A stretch of DNA of 44,609 nt from JBARCX01 sp049794535 (GTDB lineage Bacteria > Pseudomonadota > Gammaproteobacteria > Xanthomonadales > Rhodanobacteraceae): assembly GCA_049794535.1 (NCBI GenBank), contig JBARCX010000056.1, positions 1-44,609 of the forward strand, in the 5' to 3' direction. How positions within the stretch are numbered: the stretch's first letter is position 1; the number at the start of each line of letters is the position of its first letter. Of this stretch, positions 1 through 8,493 are shown piece by piece. Below the pieces are notes generated by a model. The model did not search any database. It saw only the letters and a program-made list of their open reading frames with translations, and was not told where the DNA came from. The position numbers and the translations under genes are program-made.

Positions 1-98
1 GTCCATGCCTGGAACACGAGCTGACGCGGTGCATCGAATGTGCGATGGATAACGAGTACCCGTTCTGCGGATGCTGCCAACGGACTATTTCTGCTCAT
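1..98 (-). CDS. SRPBCC/AHSA1-family protein, N-terminal part only
   Basis: The reverse strand opens at an ATG ending at position 98 and runs off the window edge. The 32 visible residues end in RTFDAPRQLVFQAW, which is the standard first strand and helix of AHSA1 (activator of Hsp90 ATPase homologue 1-like) proteins. The start lies 14 bp inside the end of the ArsR gene, so the two are probably translationally coupled. ArsR-AHSA1 pairs are a common arrangement in bacteria, where the repressor controls its partner. The substrate of the hydrophobic pocket cannot be told from this fragment. Confidence 0.8.
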   Translation of the reverse strand, partial: MSRNSPLAASAERVLVIHRTFDAPRQLVFQAW

Positions 99-444
99 CG
101 TGCTTCTCCGGTGCTTGCAGTTCGTGAAGGTAATCACCCAGGCGGTCGAGGCTCTGCTCCCACTGTTCGCGGTATTCCTCGACCCAATCCGATACGCCAC
201 GTAGCGGGGCCGCCTCCAACTTGCAGGGGCGCCATTGCGCCTGCCTCCCTTGCGAGATCAAGCCAGCGCGCCGCAACACTTTGAGATGCTTGGTCACTGC
301 CGGCAGGCTCATTGCGAAGGGTTCGGCCAGCTCCTTCACGGTGGTTTCGCCTTGTGACAAGCGCGCCAGAATGGCCCGCCGGGTTGGGTCAGCCAGGGCG
401 GCGAACGTAAGAGTGAGATGATCGATGGGCATCATGTTAACCAT
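85..444 (-). CDS. ArsR-family winged-helix repressor
   Basis: 119 residues. Typical ArsR/SmtB layout: FAALADPTRRAILARL (residues about 14-29) followed by the recognition helix region MSLPAVTKHLKVLRRAGLI (about 45-63). No cysteine pair is visible in the region where metal-sensing ArsR proteins carry CVC, so it is more likely one of the non-metal regulators that accompany AHSA1 genes. Three Met codons (444, 435, 432) could start it; 444 was kept as the longest, but none has a good Shine-Dalgarno sequence. An inverted repeat overlaps the start codon, which suggests autorepression. It is followed, with a 14-bp overlap, by the AHSA1 gene. Confidence 0.9.
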   Translation of the reverse strand: MVNMMPIDHLTLTFAALADPTRRAILARLSQGETTVKELAEPFAMSLPAVTKHLKVLRRAGLISQGRQAQWRPCKLEAAPLRGVSDWVEEYREQWEQSLDRLGDYLHELQAPEKHDEQK

Positions 445-458
445 GTGGTTAATTAACC
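437..458. promoter_or_regulatory. Probable ArsR operator
   Basis: TTAACC-ATGT-GGTTAA (437-452) is a perfect inverted repeat, and GGTTAATTAACC (447-458) is a second perfect palindrome sharing its right arm, giving three half sites. The site overlaps the ATG of the ArsR gene at 444 and should block transcription or initiation of arsR-AHSA1 when occupied. Confidence 0.65.
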
Positions 459-628
459 TTTTGGGAAATTACGCCCACCCTGCGCGCCTGTCAAGCAAGT
501 CAGACACGCGTACTAAAGCTTTCTTGGCATTCGCCGATAAGGCCTTGTCCTGATTAGCAGGACAGTGCCGGGGGGCACTGATGCCAGAGATGAGCCGGAG
601 GGCTGTCGGAGTTGGCAAGGAGGAGCGA

Positions 629-3391
629 ATGGCAGACGTCGTGCTGCCGTTCGTCCTGGTCGTGGCCGCGATGATTGGCATGTGCGTCGTCAGCATGGAC
701 ATCATGTCGGCGACCCGGGGCTTCGTCAGCGGCGAGAGCCATTGGTCGAAGGGACAGAAACTCGCTGCGTCGCACCTTCAGCGTTACCTCACGACATTTT
801 CCGAATCGGATTTCCAGCAGTATCGGAACGCCATCGCGATTCCGCTCGGCGATCAGCTCGCGCGCCAGGAGTTGGACAAAGCCGCTCCCAACGAAGCCAA
901 CGTCCATATCCATTTCCGCGAAGGCGGCATTGCCGATGCCGATATCCCCGGCATGTCGCGGCTGTATCGACACTTTCGTCGTATCGGTTACGTCGACCGT
1001 GCCGTCTCGATCTGGATCGAGGCCGACAAAGGTATCGCCGAGCTCGTCACCATCGCTGATGATGCGCATGCGCGCATCACTCATGGCGAGCCCACAAGAG
1101 CGTGGATCGAAGCGGATCAAGAGCGCATCCGCAGCATCGATGCACGCCTGACGCCGTTGGAGTATGCGTTTTCCGATGCGCTCGGTGATGCATCGCGGGG
1201 CACCGCTCATGTGCTGCGTCTGGTCATGGGTGCTATCGGCTGCCTGCTTGTGCTGTGTGCGACGTGGCGCACGCGCCGGCTACTCGATGATCGTGCGCGC
1301 GTTGCCACTGCACTACGCACCAGCGAAGATCGCTTTCAGCTTGCCGTTGATGGCAGCAACGATGGCTTGTGGGATTGGGATCAACGCAGCGGGAAAATCT
1401 ACTTATCACCACGGCTACAGCGAATGCTGGGTGTGGAGGAGGATGCGGCGAATCGCCCTGCGGCGTCGATCTTCGATCGTCTACATCCCGATGATCATCG
1501 CCCCACGATGAAAGCGGTTGTGGCTCACATTCGGCACGCCGTGCCGCTCGACGTCGAGTTTCGAGTGCCACAGCTTGGCGATACGGTCCGTTGGTTTCGT
1601 GCGCGCGGTCAGTCCGTACGCGATGCGCAAGGTGCATCCATCCGTATGGCTGGCTCGGTGACGGAAGTCACCGATCGGCGTATAGCCGATGCATTGCTGT
1701 TCGCAGAGAAAGAGCGTGCCGAAGTCACCTTGCAGTCCATTGGTGATGCCGTCATCGCCACCGATGCACGCGGTCGCATCGCCTATCTCAACCCCAGTGC
1801 CGAGCGCCTTACGCGCTGGCAAACGCATAACGCCTGCGGCCTTCCCGTGGAGGCGATCTGTCGCATCATCGAAGAGGTCAGCCGCGAGCCCATTCCCGAC
1901 CCTGTCACCCAGGTCTTACGTGAGCAGTCGGGTTGGACGTCCGGCGACAAGCTCATGCTTGAACACGACGATGGCTTAAAAATCGCGATTGATCTCACAG
2001 CCACACCCATACGCGACCGTGCCGGCAGCATGGACGGCGTGGTGCTGGTGATGCGCGACGTCAGCAAGGATCGGGAGCACGCAGCCACCCTGCGCTACCA
2101 AGCCTGCCACGACGTGCTCACCGGCTTGATCAACCGTCGCGAATTCGAACGCCGCCTCGCACAAGCCATCGTTGCCTCGGATCACACCGCACAGCCATTC
2201 ACGGTGCTGTACATCGACCTCGACCAGTTCAAAGTCGTCAACGACACCTGCAGCCACGCGGCCGGCGATGAATTACTACGACAGATCGCGACGCTCTTCG
2301 TCGCGCAAGTACGTCACTCCGATGCCGTAGCGCGGCTGGGCGGCGATGAGTTCGTGGTACTGCTTGAAAACTGCGGAACCGAAGATGGACTGCAGGTAGC
2401 TGAAAACCTTCGCGCAACGATCGGTGACCAACACTTTGCTTTCGGCGACCGCGCATTCGCGCTGAGTGCAAGCATCGGCCTGGTCAGCCTGTGCGACCAG
2501 CTTCTGGCACGCGAGGACATTCTCGGCGCCGCCGATGCCGCCTGCCATCTCGCCAAGGAGAAAGGTCGCAATCGCGTGCAGATGTATCACATGAACAACG
2601 ACGAGGTGGCTGCGAGTCAGTCCGAGATGTGTTGGGTCAGCCGTATCCAGGCAGCTATCGCGTCCGGGCGCTTCGTGCTTTATGCACAGGACATCATCGA
2701 CCTGCGTGACATCGGCGAATGCCGCCATGTCGAGCTGCTGCTACGCATGATTGGTGAGGATGGCCAGCTGATTCCACCGCGCGCTTTTATTCCGGCCGCG
2801 GAACGCTATGGCTTAATGCCATCCATTGATCGCTGGGTCGTGCAGGCCGCGTTTGCTACCTTGCGCGACTTCATCGCCAACGAATCCGACGCAGCGCCAG
2901 ATCTATGTTCAATCAATCTCTCGGGCACGTCGCTATGTGAAGAAGGGTTCGCCGATTTTCTGCGGCAACAATTCCTCATCTACGACATTCCTCCATCGAA
3001 GATCTGCTTCGAGATCACCGAAACCGCAGCTATTTCCAGCCTGTCGCGCGCTACGGTTTTCATTAACGATTTGCGCGCCATCGGTTGCCGATTCTCATTG
3101 GATGACTTCGGCGCAGGCATGTCCTCATTCACGTATCTCAAACACCTGCCCGTCGATTTCGTAAAGATCGACGGCAGCTTCGTCAAGGACATGATCGAAG
3201 ACCCGATCGACTGTGCGATGGTCGAGGCGATCAACAACATCGGTCACGTCACGGGCAAACTCACCATTGCCGAAGGCGTTAGCAGCCAGAAACTTCTCGA
3301 CGAAGTACACCGGCTTGGCATCGACTTCGCACAAGGCTTCGCCATATCCGAGCCATGGCCGTTCGCACTGATCAAGGCCGAGGTTGCATAA
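629..3391 (+). CDS. Membrane PAS-PAS-GGDEF-EAL c-di-GMP protein
   Basis: 920 residues from the ATG at 629, chosen over an in-frame ATG at 581 because AAGGAGGAG lies just upstream (617-625). Order: transmembrane helix about 3-25, extracytoplasmic region about 26-194, second helix about 195-212, PAS (about 235-350), PAS (about 360-485), GGDEF (about 490-650), EAL (about 675-920). The cyclase domain has an intact RLGGDEF motif and an RHSD inhibitory site five residues before it. The EAL domain has ELL in place of EAL but keeps the catalytic Glu, the Asn of INLSG, FEITET, LDDFGAG, VKIDG, AEGV and AQGF. Both activities are therefore possible, with the periplasmic segment and PAS domains as sensors. 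No neighbour suggests the signal. Confidence 0.93.
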   Translation: MADVVLPFVLVVAAMIGMCVVSMDIMSATRGFVSGESHWSKGQKLAASHLQRYLTTFSESDFQQYRNAIAIPLGDQLARQELDKAAPNEANVHIHFREGGIADADIPGMSRLYRHFRRIGYVDRAVSIWIEADKGIAELVTIADDAHARITHGEPTRAWIEADQERIRSIDARLTPLEYAFSDALGDASRGTAHVLRLVMGAIGCLLVLCATWRTRRLLDDRARVATALRTSEDRFQLAVDGSNDGLWDWDQRSGKIYLSPRLQRMLGVEEDAANRPAASIFDRLHPDDHRPTMKAVVAHIRHAVPLDVEFRVPQLGDTVRWFRARGQSVRDAQGASIRMAGSVTEVTDRRIADALLFAEKERAEVTLQSIGDAVIATDARGRIAYLNPSAERLTRWQTHNACGLPVEAICRIIEEVSREPIPDPVTQVLREQSGWTSGDKLMLEHDDGLKIAIDLTATPIRDRAGSMDGVVLVMRDVSKDREHAATLRYQACHDVLTGLINRREFERRLAQAIVASDHTAQPFTVLYIDLDQFKVVNDTCSHAAGDELLRQIATLFVAQVRHSDAVARLGGDEFVVLLENCGTEDGLQVAENLRATIGDQHFAFGDRAFALSASIGLVSLCDQLLAREDILGAADAACHLAKEKGRNRVQMYHMNNDEVAASQSEMCWVSRIQAAIASGRFVLYAQDIIDLRDIGECRHVELLLRMIGEDGQLIPPRAFIPAAERYGLMPSIDRWVVQAAFATLRDFIANESDAAPDLCSINLSGTSLCEEGFADFLRQQFLIYDIPPSKICFEITETAAISSLSRATVFINDLRAIGCRFSLDDFGAGMSSFTYLKHLPVDFVKIDGSFVKDMIEDPIDCAMVEAINNIGHVTGKLTIAEGVSSQKLLDEVHRLGIDFAQGFAISEPWPFALIKAEVA

Positions 3392-3430
3392 CAACGACAG
3401 CGCTCATGACAACAACGGCGCGTGGCAGGA

Positions 3431-3775
3431 TCAGGCCTTCTTTAAAAAGCAGACCTTCAATACCAGGCCCTTGATCTTGTCCGAATTGCCTTCGATGTGC
3501 TCATCGTCGCCATCGACCAGGCGAATGTTCTTGATCACCGTGCCCTGCTTCAACGGTATGGAAGAACCCTTCACTTTCAGGTCCTTAATCACCGTGACGG
3601 TATCGCCGCCCTGAAGCACGTTACCGTTGACGTCCCTGACCACCATGCTGGCGCCAGTGGCTTCCGCTGCGGCAACGGCGGGCCACTCATGGCCGCAATC
3701 GGCACACACAAAGTTGTCGCCATCCGGATAGGTGTTTTCCATGGCGCACAATGGGCAGGCGGGGATGTCGGACAT
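3431..3775 (-). CDS. yjdM: YjdM/PhnA-like zinc-ribbon protein
   Basis: 114 residues starting MSDIPACPLC. An N-terminal zinc ribbon (CPLC near residue 7 and CADC near 25) is followed by the PhnA domain, with VIKDLKVKGSS and KNIRLVDGD, closely resembling E. coli YjdM (formerly PhnA) along its whole length. The longer open frame reaching 3922 was rejected because the family begins at the zinc ribbon. Despite the old name it is not shown to act in phosphonate breakdown, and no phn genes are nearby. It converges on the GGDEF-EAL gene, leaving 39 bp. Confidence 0.92.
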   Translation of the reverse strand: MSDIPACPLCAMENTYPDGDNFVCADCGHEWPAVAAAEATGASMVVRDVNGNVLQGGDTVTVIKDLKVKGSSIPLKQGTVIKNIRLVDGDDEHIEGNSDKIKGLVLKVCFLKKA

Positions 3776-3972
3776 CGTTGAATCCAGCAGATTAGTTGGC
3801 TGCGGAGTATAGAGGGTGAGCTGATAGTGCCCGATCATTGCCATGCATTCGGAATCTTGTCGATTTCCCCGGCACTCATTCGTCAAATACGAAGAGAGCG
3901 CACCATCGCACCATCGATGCACAGCCGCTCACCCGCCTTCCGTAAAACTAGTGACGCAACGAGGAGCACACC

Positions 3973-4485
3973 ATGAACACGCCCGCCGCGAACAGCCGCT
4001 TCCAGCGCATCACCCCGTTTCTATGGTTCGACGATCAAGCCGAAGAAGCAGCCGACTTCTACGTCTCGATTTTCGACAACTCGCGAATCCGAAGCATCAA
4101 CCGCTACGGCAAGGAAGGCGCGCAGGCCTCCGGCAGGAAGGAAGGGTCAGCGATGACCGTCGCCTTTCAGCTCGACGGGCAGGACTTTACGGCGCTGAAT
4201 GGCGGCCCCGTCTTCAAGTTCAACGAAGCGGTTTCGCTTGTCGTTCATTGCCACTCGCAAGACGAGGTGGATCACTACTGGAATCACTTATCACAGGGCG
4301 GTGACGAGAGAGCCCAGCAATGCGGCTGGCTGAAAGATCGATTCGGTGTCTCGTGGCAGATCGTGCCCACCCAACTCATCCAGTTTTTGAGCGATCCCGA
4401 TCCTGAAAAATCGGGCAAGGCCATGCAGGCGATGCTGAAGATGAAGAAGATCGACTTAGCCGGGTTACGGAAAGCGGTTTCGTAA
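3973..4485 (+). CDS. VOC-superfamily PhnB-like protein
   Basis: 170 residues, preceded by GAGGAG at 3960-3965. The opening FLWFDDQAEEAADFYVSIF and the motif FTALNGGPVFKFNEAVSLVV are typical of the PhnB-like branch of vicinal-oxygen-chelate proteins (often labelled 3-demethylubiquinone-9 3-methyltransferase domain). The fold binds a metal in glyoxalase and dioxygenase relatives, but this branch has no agreed reaction. It sits next to the YjdM gene, facing away from it; the shared phn-style names are historical and do not imply a pathway. Confidence 0.85.
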   Translation: MNTPAANSRFQRITPFLWFDDQAEEAADFYVSIFDNSRIRSINRYGKEGAQASGRKEGSAMTVAFQLDGQDFTALNGGPVFKFNEAVSLVVHCHSQDEVDHYWNHLSQGGDERAQQCGWLKDRFGVSWQIVPTQLIQFLSDPDPEKSGKAMQAMLKMKKIDLAGLRKAVS

Positions 4486-4537
4486 CCCCTGATTTACGCC
4501 ACGTATCAGCATCTCAATATCTGTCGTCATACCGGAC

Positions 4538-4619
4538 GTAGGTTGGTGGTGAGCCTGCGAACCCCAACATTGACCGGGCCCCAGTTGCTGGGTATCGCTA
4601 TGCTCCACCCAGCCTACAA
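4538..4619. repeat. Dispersed palindromic repeat, copy 1
   Basis: About 80 bp bounded by GTAGGTTGG (4538-4546) and CCCAGCCTAC (4608-4617), with internal CCCCAAC (4562-4568) and TGGGTATCGC. The same layout, with matching blocks GAGC-TGCGAA, CCCAAC, GGGTATCGC and TGCTCCACCCA-CCTAC, recurs at 43433-43512. The arms are roughly self-complementary, so a transcript could fold into a long stem. Confidence 0.75.
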
Positions 4620-4681
4620 AGCTAGTCGCATCGACCTAGCTTCCACTAACCTGCAGCCCTAACCATCACAAGGAATGTTTT

Positions 4682-4879
4682 ATGCGACTGCTACTGGCCA
4701 TTTTCCTACCCTGGTTTCAGTTTTTCACGATCGGTCGCCCGATCGCCGGCATCATCTGTCTGTTGCTGCAGATCACCATCCTCGGTTGGATCCCTGCGGC
4801 TATCTGGTCGGTGTACGCACTGAGTCAGTACAAGACCGACCAGAAAATCGAGCGCGCCCTCGGCTCCCGCTCCCGCTGA
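4682..4879 (+). CDS. YqaE/Pmp3-family small membrane protein
   Basis: 65 residues with AAGGA ten bases upstream. Two hydrophobic helices (about 2-17 and 21-47) with LLLAIFLPWFQFF and ITILGWIPAAIWSVYAL match the YqaE/Pmp3 proteolipid pattern. Relatives are small membrane peptides induced by salt or cold stress in several organisms; their mechanism is not settled. It has its own upstream gap containing a dispersed repeat and is not obviously in an operon. Confidence 0.85.
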   Translation: MRLLLAIFLPWFQFFTIGRPIAGIICLLLQITILGWIPAAIWSVYALSQYKTDQKIERALGSRSR

Positions 4880-4976
4880 CGCAACCACGCTGGAAGCGCA
4901 CAGCCCCTTTCTGCAGCAAGAGGGGCTGGAGCGACTGCTCAGGGCTTGCATCTCCTGCGCTCACTGCAACGAATGC

Positions 4977-6809
4977 TCATCCACCCACTCGCGTAAACCC
5001 ATCCGCACTCCACGCCTCGCTGCCCACGCCGTGGTGCACGAAGAACAAACCTTCCGGGTCGTACTTCGCCTTTACCGAAGCCAGCTTCGGATAGTTCGAG
5101 CCCCAGAAGGACTGCTGCCAGGATGTCTCGAAATAGTCGCTCTCCGATACATAGGAGCCGGCACCGGGCGCTACGCTCAACAACGCATCCATCGCATGAC
5201 TGATATGCGCAGCCTCTTCGCGCGCTAATGGAAGGTCGGCTCCCGGCCCCGGCATACCCGGAAAGGCGGGCGGGGCATCACCGGCAATAATGGCCAGTGC
5301 GAAAGCATCCAGCACCGCCGGATTCGTCGCCATGTTCTTCGCCGCGGCGATTTCTTCGGCAGGCGCACCCGCCAGCCCCTTGTTGAAATGGAAGGCCATT
5401 TCCCACTGGCGCGTGCTGGCGAATATCGCATCGACCAGTGCAGCCTGCCGATCCTTGTGCAACAGCGACGCCGGCATCCATGCCGATTTGAAGCCATGAA
5501 GAAACCACCCTACCTGGCCCTGATCGCCGGCCCACAACACATGGTGCCTGGGTGCATTCGGCCGATCGTCCTCGACGATCGCCGATGGTGCGCGTTGCCG
5601 GAAAAAATCGGCGTCCCAGAAATACTTGGCCGGTAGCGCGAACACCTGAGCCGGGCTGACAAAGAAATACTCCTTGCGTGCGCGTACCCAGTCCAGGAAC
5701 GGCGCCCAGACCTGCTCCGCCTGTTGCTTGCTCAGCCCTTGAAACACCATCGAAATATGCAGATGGTTCGCCTGGTTGAAGACCATCTGCTCACCCCAGT
5801 GCGGATTGAGCAGGTCGCTCTGATAGAAACTGATCACCTTGGCGATCAAAGCACGATAGGCCTCATCCGTAGATGCCACGATGGCGCCCCGCACCGCGCC
5901 AAAGAACTCGGGCAATTCGCGCGTACGCAAGGTAAGCCGGGTGACCACGCCCAGGCTGCCGCCACCACCGCCCTTGATGCCCCAGAACAAATCCGGGTTG
6001 GTATACGCATTGGCAATGCGCACTTTGCCATCGGCGGTAACGACCTCCGCTTCCAGCAGCCCCGCCGCAGCCATGCCGTAGTTCTTCGAGAAGCTGCCAA
6101 ACCCACCGCTCTGGATGAGACCCGCAACACCCACCGTGGTGCAGCCACCGCCTTGCACATAACGCCCGCCAAGCGTGGTCACGGCGTGGTAGGCATCGCT
6201 CCACATTGCACCCGCGCCGATGCTCACTGCCGGCTGCGGCGCCTGCTTACCCTCGCAGCCATCACCGACAAACGCATCATGCAGGGCGATGTCGTTCATA
6301 TGCCGCGTCCACACCAATAAGGAGTCGGCCGAATCGGACGTGCCCTGATAACTGTGGCCACCACCTTTGACCACTAAGCGCAGATGGTGGTCGCGAGCGA
6401 AGTTGACCGCCGCGACGATATCTTCAGTGCGCCGGGCCGCCACTGCATACACGCTCGGCTGCGATGTCCACGCATCCACCCAACCGCTGGTCTGCGTCAG
6501 CCCCGGCTGATCACCGATGTAAAAGGGATTCTTCAGTTCCCTCAGCGCCTCTGCACACGCAGCGCCCTCGGGCTCCGTGCCGCATGTCGCAAACGGCGAC
6601 TGCACCTTGATCAGTTGTCCGCCCACATCCCGATTCAACTGATCCCAACGTGCGGCGGATGGCCAACCGGGATCCCCCGGCCGAACACGCGACCGAACAG
6701 ATCCAACCGGCACACCCGCAGCCCATGCGGCCGGAGCGAACACGCGCGCGCCGATGAGCGGTAGCAAGGGAACGGTCAGCGCAGCTTTCAGCAACTCTCT
6801 TCTATTCAT
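4977..6809 (-). CDS. Tat-exported FAD-linked oxidase (BBE type)
   Basis: 610 residues with GGGGAG upstream of the start. The N-terminus MNRRELLKAALTVPLLPL is a twin-arginine signal, so the protein is probably folded with its cofactor before export. The FAD-binding PCMH domain (about 115-300) has GGGHSYQG with His152 and GGGCTTVGVAG with Cys223, the two residues that carry bicovalent FAD in berberine-bridge-enzyme-like oxidases. A C-terminal BBE segment follows, with NYPKLASVKAKYDPEGLFF. Members oxidise sugars, alkaloids or phenolic compounds using O2; the substrate cannot be assigned. It is divergent from the exporter gene at 7116. Confidence 0.92.
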   Translation of the reverse strand: MNRRELLKAALTVPLLPLIGARVFAPAAWAAGVPVGSVRSRVRPGDPGWPSAARWDQLNRDVGGQLIKVQSPFATCGTEPEGAACAEALRELKNPFYIGDQPGLTQTSGWVDAWTSQPSVYAVAARRTEDIVAAVNFARDHHLRLVVKGGGHSYQGTSDSADSLLVWTRHMNDIALHDAFVGDGCEGKQAPQPAVSIGAGAMWSDAYHAVTTLGGRYVQGGGCTTVGVAGLIQSGGFGSFSKNYGMAAAGLLEAEVVTADGKVRIANAYTNPDLFWGIKGGGGGSLGVVTRLTLRTRELPEFFGAVRGAIVASTDEAYRALIAKVISFYQSDLLNPHWGEQMVFNQANHLHISMVFQGLSKQQAEQVWAPFLDWVRARKEYFFVSPAQVFALPAKYFWDADFFRQRAPSAIVEDDRPNAPRHHVLWAGDQGQVGWFLHGFKSAWMPASLLHKDRQAALVDAIFASTRQWEMAFHFNKGLAGAPAEEIAAAKNMATNPAVLDAFALAIIAGDAPPAFPGMPGPGADLPLAREEAAHISHAMDALLSVAPGAGSYVSESDYFETSWQQSFWGSNYPKLASVKAKYDPEGLFFVHHGVGSEAWSADGFTRVGG

Positions 6810-7115
6810 TGAGCGAACTCCCCAAGCAGACTGTGTGTGACAAACCGTTTCATGACAGCGCGCCAGCCCGCGCCCTCACGTTTGATGTGCCGCCAACCTA
6901 GGGCCCAGCCACCACCCCACGCCATGGCCAGGGGACGGATTGCATAGGCTGAGTGACCAATCGCGGAAAGCCAGGGACGAATCGGGGTGCCGGAAGCGAT
7001 GCTGTCTCACAGCAAACCGAATGCTCGATGGGTTATGACGCAACGCAGCATGAGGCGTACAATGGCGCATGCCCGCTCCCTTCGGGCCGCCCCTGCCCGA
7101 CTCCCTGATTTCCCC
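6810..7115. other. Divergent intergenic region, no gene seen
   Basis: 306 bp between the oxidase and the YhhS-type exporter. It must hold both promoters, but no clear inverted repeat or promoter boxes were found. An open frame in phase with the exporter extends back to 6987, but the family start fits 7116 better; an ATG at 7062 with GAGG upstream is the main alternative. Confidence 0.5.
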
Positions 7116-8333
7116 ATGACCAATGCATCTTGTGTCACCGCGACTGCCGAAGGCCGTCGTTCCGGCGTATTGCTGTCGATTCTCAGCACTGTCGCCTTCA
7201 CCTTTGCCACTTACCTGACCATCGGCTTGTCGCTGGCGGTACTGCCGGGCTTCGTGCATACCGACCTTGGCTACGGCGCGATGTGGGCTGGCCTGGCGAT
7301 CAGCATGCAGTACGTGGCGACGCTGATCAGCCGCCCACATGCCGGGCGCATGGCTGACGCACTGGGTCCAAAACGTACGGTGCTCACCGGCTTGGCGATG
7401 TGTGCGGTCAGCGGCGTGCTTTTACTGTTCGGTGCCCTCGCCGTCAGCGCTCCTTTGCTCAGCCTCGGATTGATCCTCATCGCGCGTCTCGCACTGGGTT
7501 GCGCCGAAAGCTGCGTCGGCACGGGCTCTATCGCCTGGGGCATGGGCCAAGTGGGTCACCACCATACGGCGCGGGTCATTTCATGGAACGGCGTAGCCAC
7601 CTACGGCGCACTCGCCGCTGGCGCACCGTTGGGCGTGATGCTGCAACACCAGTTTGGCTTTGCCGCGATCGGTGTGGTGACGGTGGTGCTCATGCTCGTC
7701 GCCTTTCCACTGGCACGACTCAAGCGCCCTACGGCAGTGGCTGTCGGTGAACGTTCGCCGCTGCGCGTCGTCGCTGGCCGTGTGGTGCCCTATGGCGTGG
7801 GCTTGGCGCTAGGCTCGATCGGCTTCGGCTGCATCGCCACCTTCATCACCTTGTTCTATGCGGCGCATGGTTGGCCGGGCGCAGCATTCACCCTGAGCGT
7901 ATTCGGCGTGATGTTCGTCGGCGTTCGCTTCTTGCTCGGCCGCACCATCAACTGGTTGGGCGGCTACCGCGTGGCGATGGCGTCGTTCGCCATTGAGGCG
8001 ATCGGGCTGGCAACGCTTTGGCTCGCGCACGATGTGCACATGGCGACGATTGGCGCGGCGATCGCCGGGCTTGGCTTCTCGCTCGTGTTTCCCGCTTTGG
8101 GTGTGGAAGCCGTCCATCGCGTACCGGAGCACAGCCGCGGTAGCGCACTCGGTCTGTATTCGGTGTTTATGGATGTCGCGATGGCCGTCACCGGCCCGAT
8201 CGGTGGCTGGATTGCTGGCGGCATGGGCTTTGGTGTGGTCTACGGCCTGGCTGCCGTGACCGCGGTGCTGGCGATCGTACTCACGTTGGTGTTGCAGTCA
8301 CGCGCCACAGATAGCACGCATAGCGCGCACTGA
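7116..8333 (+). CDS. yhhS: YhhS-type MFS exporter
   Basis: 405 residues and 12 predicted membrane helices. Near-identical blocks to E. coli YhhS are FATYLTIGLSLAVLPG, SRPHAGRMADALGPKR (motif A between helices 2 and 3), ARVISWNGVATYGA, GFGCIATFITLFY and GFSLVFPALGVEAV. YhhS belongs to the drug-efflux-like part of the major facilitator superfamily and its natural substrate is unknown. The start at 7116 places the N-terminus like that of YhhS, although it lacks a good ribosome binding site; ATG 7062 is possible. Divergent from the exported oxidase, which might act on a related compound, but that is only a guess. Confidence 0.88.
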   Translation: MTNASCVTATAEGRRSGVLLSILSTVAFTFATYLTIGLSLAVLPGFVHTDLGYGAMWAGLAISMQYVATLISRPHAGRMADALGPKRTVLTGLAMCAVSGVLLLFGALAVSAPLLSLGLILIARLALGCAESCVGTGSIAWGMGQVGHHHTARVISWNGVATYGALAAGAPLGVMLQHQFGFAAIGVVTVVLMLVAFPLARLKRPTAVAVGERSPLRVVAGRVVPYGVGLALGSIGFGCIATFITLFYAAHGWPGAAFTLSVFGVMFVGVRFLLGRTINWLGGYRVAMASFAIEAIGLATLWLAHDVHMATIGAAIAGLGFSLVFPALGVEAVHRVPEHSRGSALGLYSVFMDVAMAVTGPIGGWIAGGMGFGVVYGLAAVTAVLAIVLTLVLQSRATDSTHSAH

Positions 8334-8438
8334 TGTGAGCTCTCGGGGAACGTCGGAGCCAACTTTGCGCCCGCGACACCCGATCGCAACATGCATGTCA
8401 AATATATGAAATATAAGAATATTTTCTCAAAATAGGGC

Positions 8439-8465
8439 TAAAGCTCGCACCCAACTGGCCGACTA
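8439..8465 (+). promoter_or_regulatory. Predicted sigma-28 (FliA) promoter
   Basis: TAAA (8439-8442), exactly 15 bases, then GCCGACTA (8458-8465), against the enterobacterial FliA consensus TAAA-N15-GCCGATAA. Ten of twelve fixed positions match. It lies 29 bp before the chemoreceptor ATG, where a flagellar-class late promoter would be expected. Confidence 0.65.
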
Positions 8466-8493
8466 GGGAGCATCCCCGTCCCCCTGGTGTGTC

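Noticed and set aside
554..1210. 218-residue reverse-strand frame inside the GGDEF-EAL gene
   Set aside because: Antisense shadow of a clearly coding membrane and periplasmic region, with no recognisable domain.
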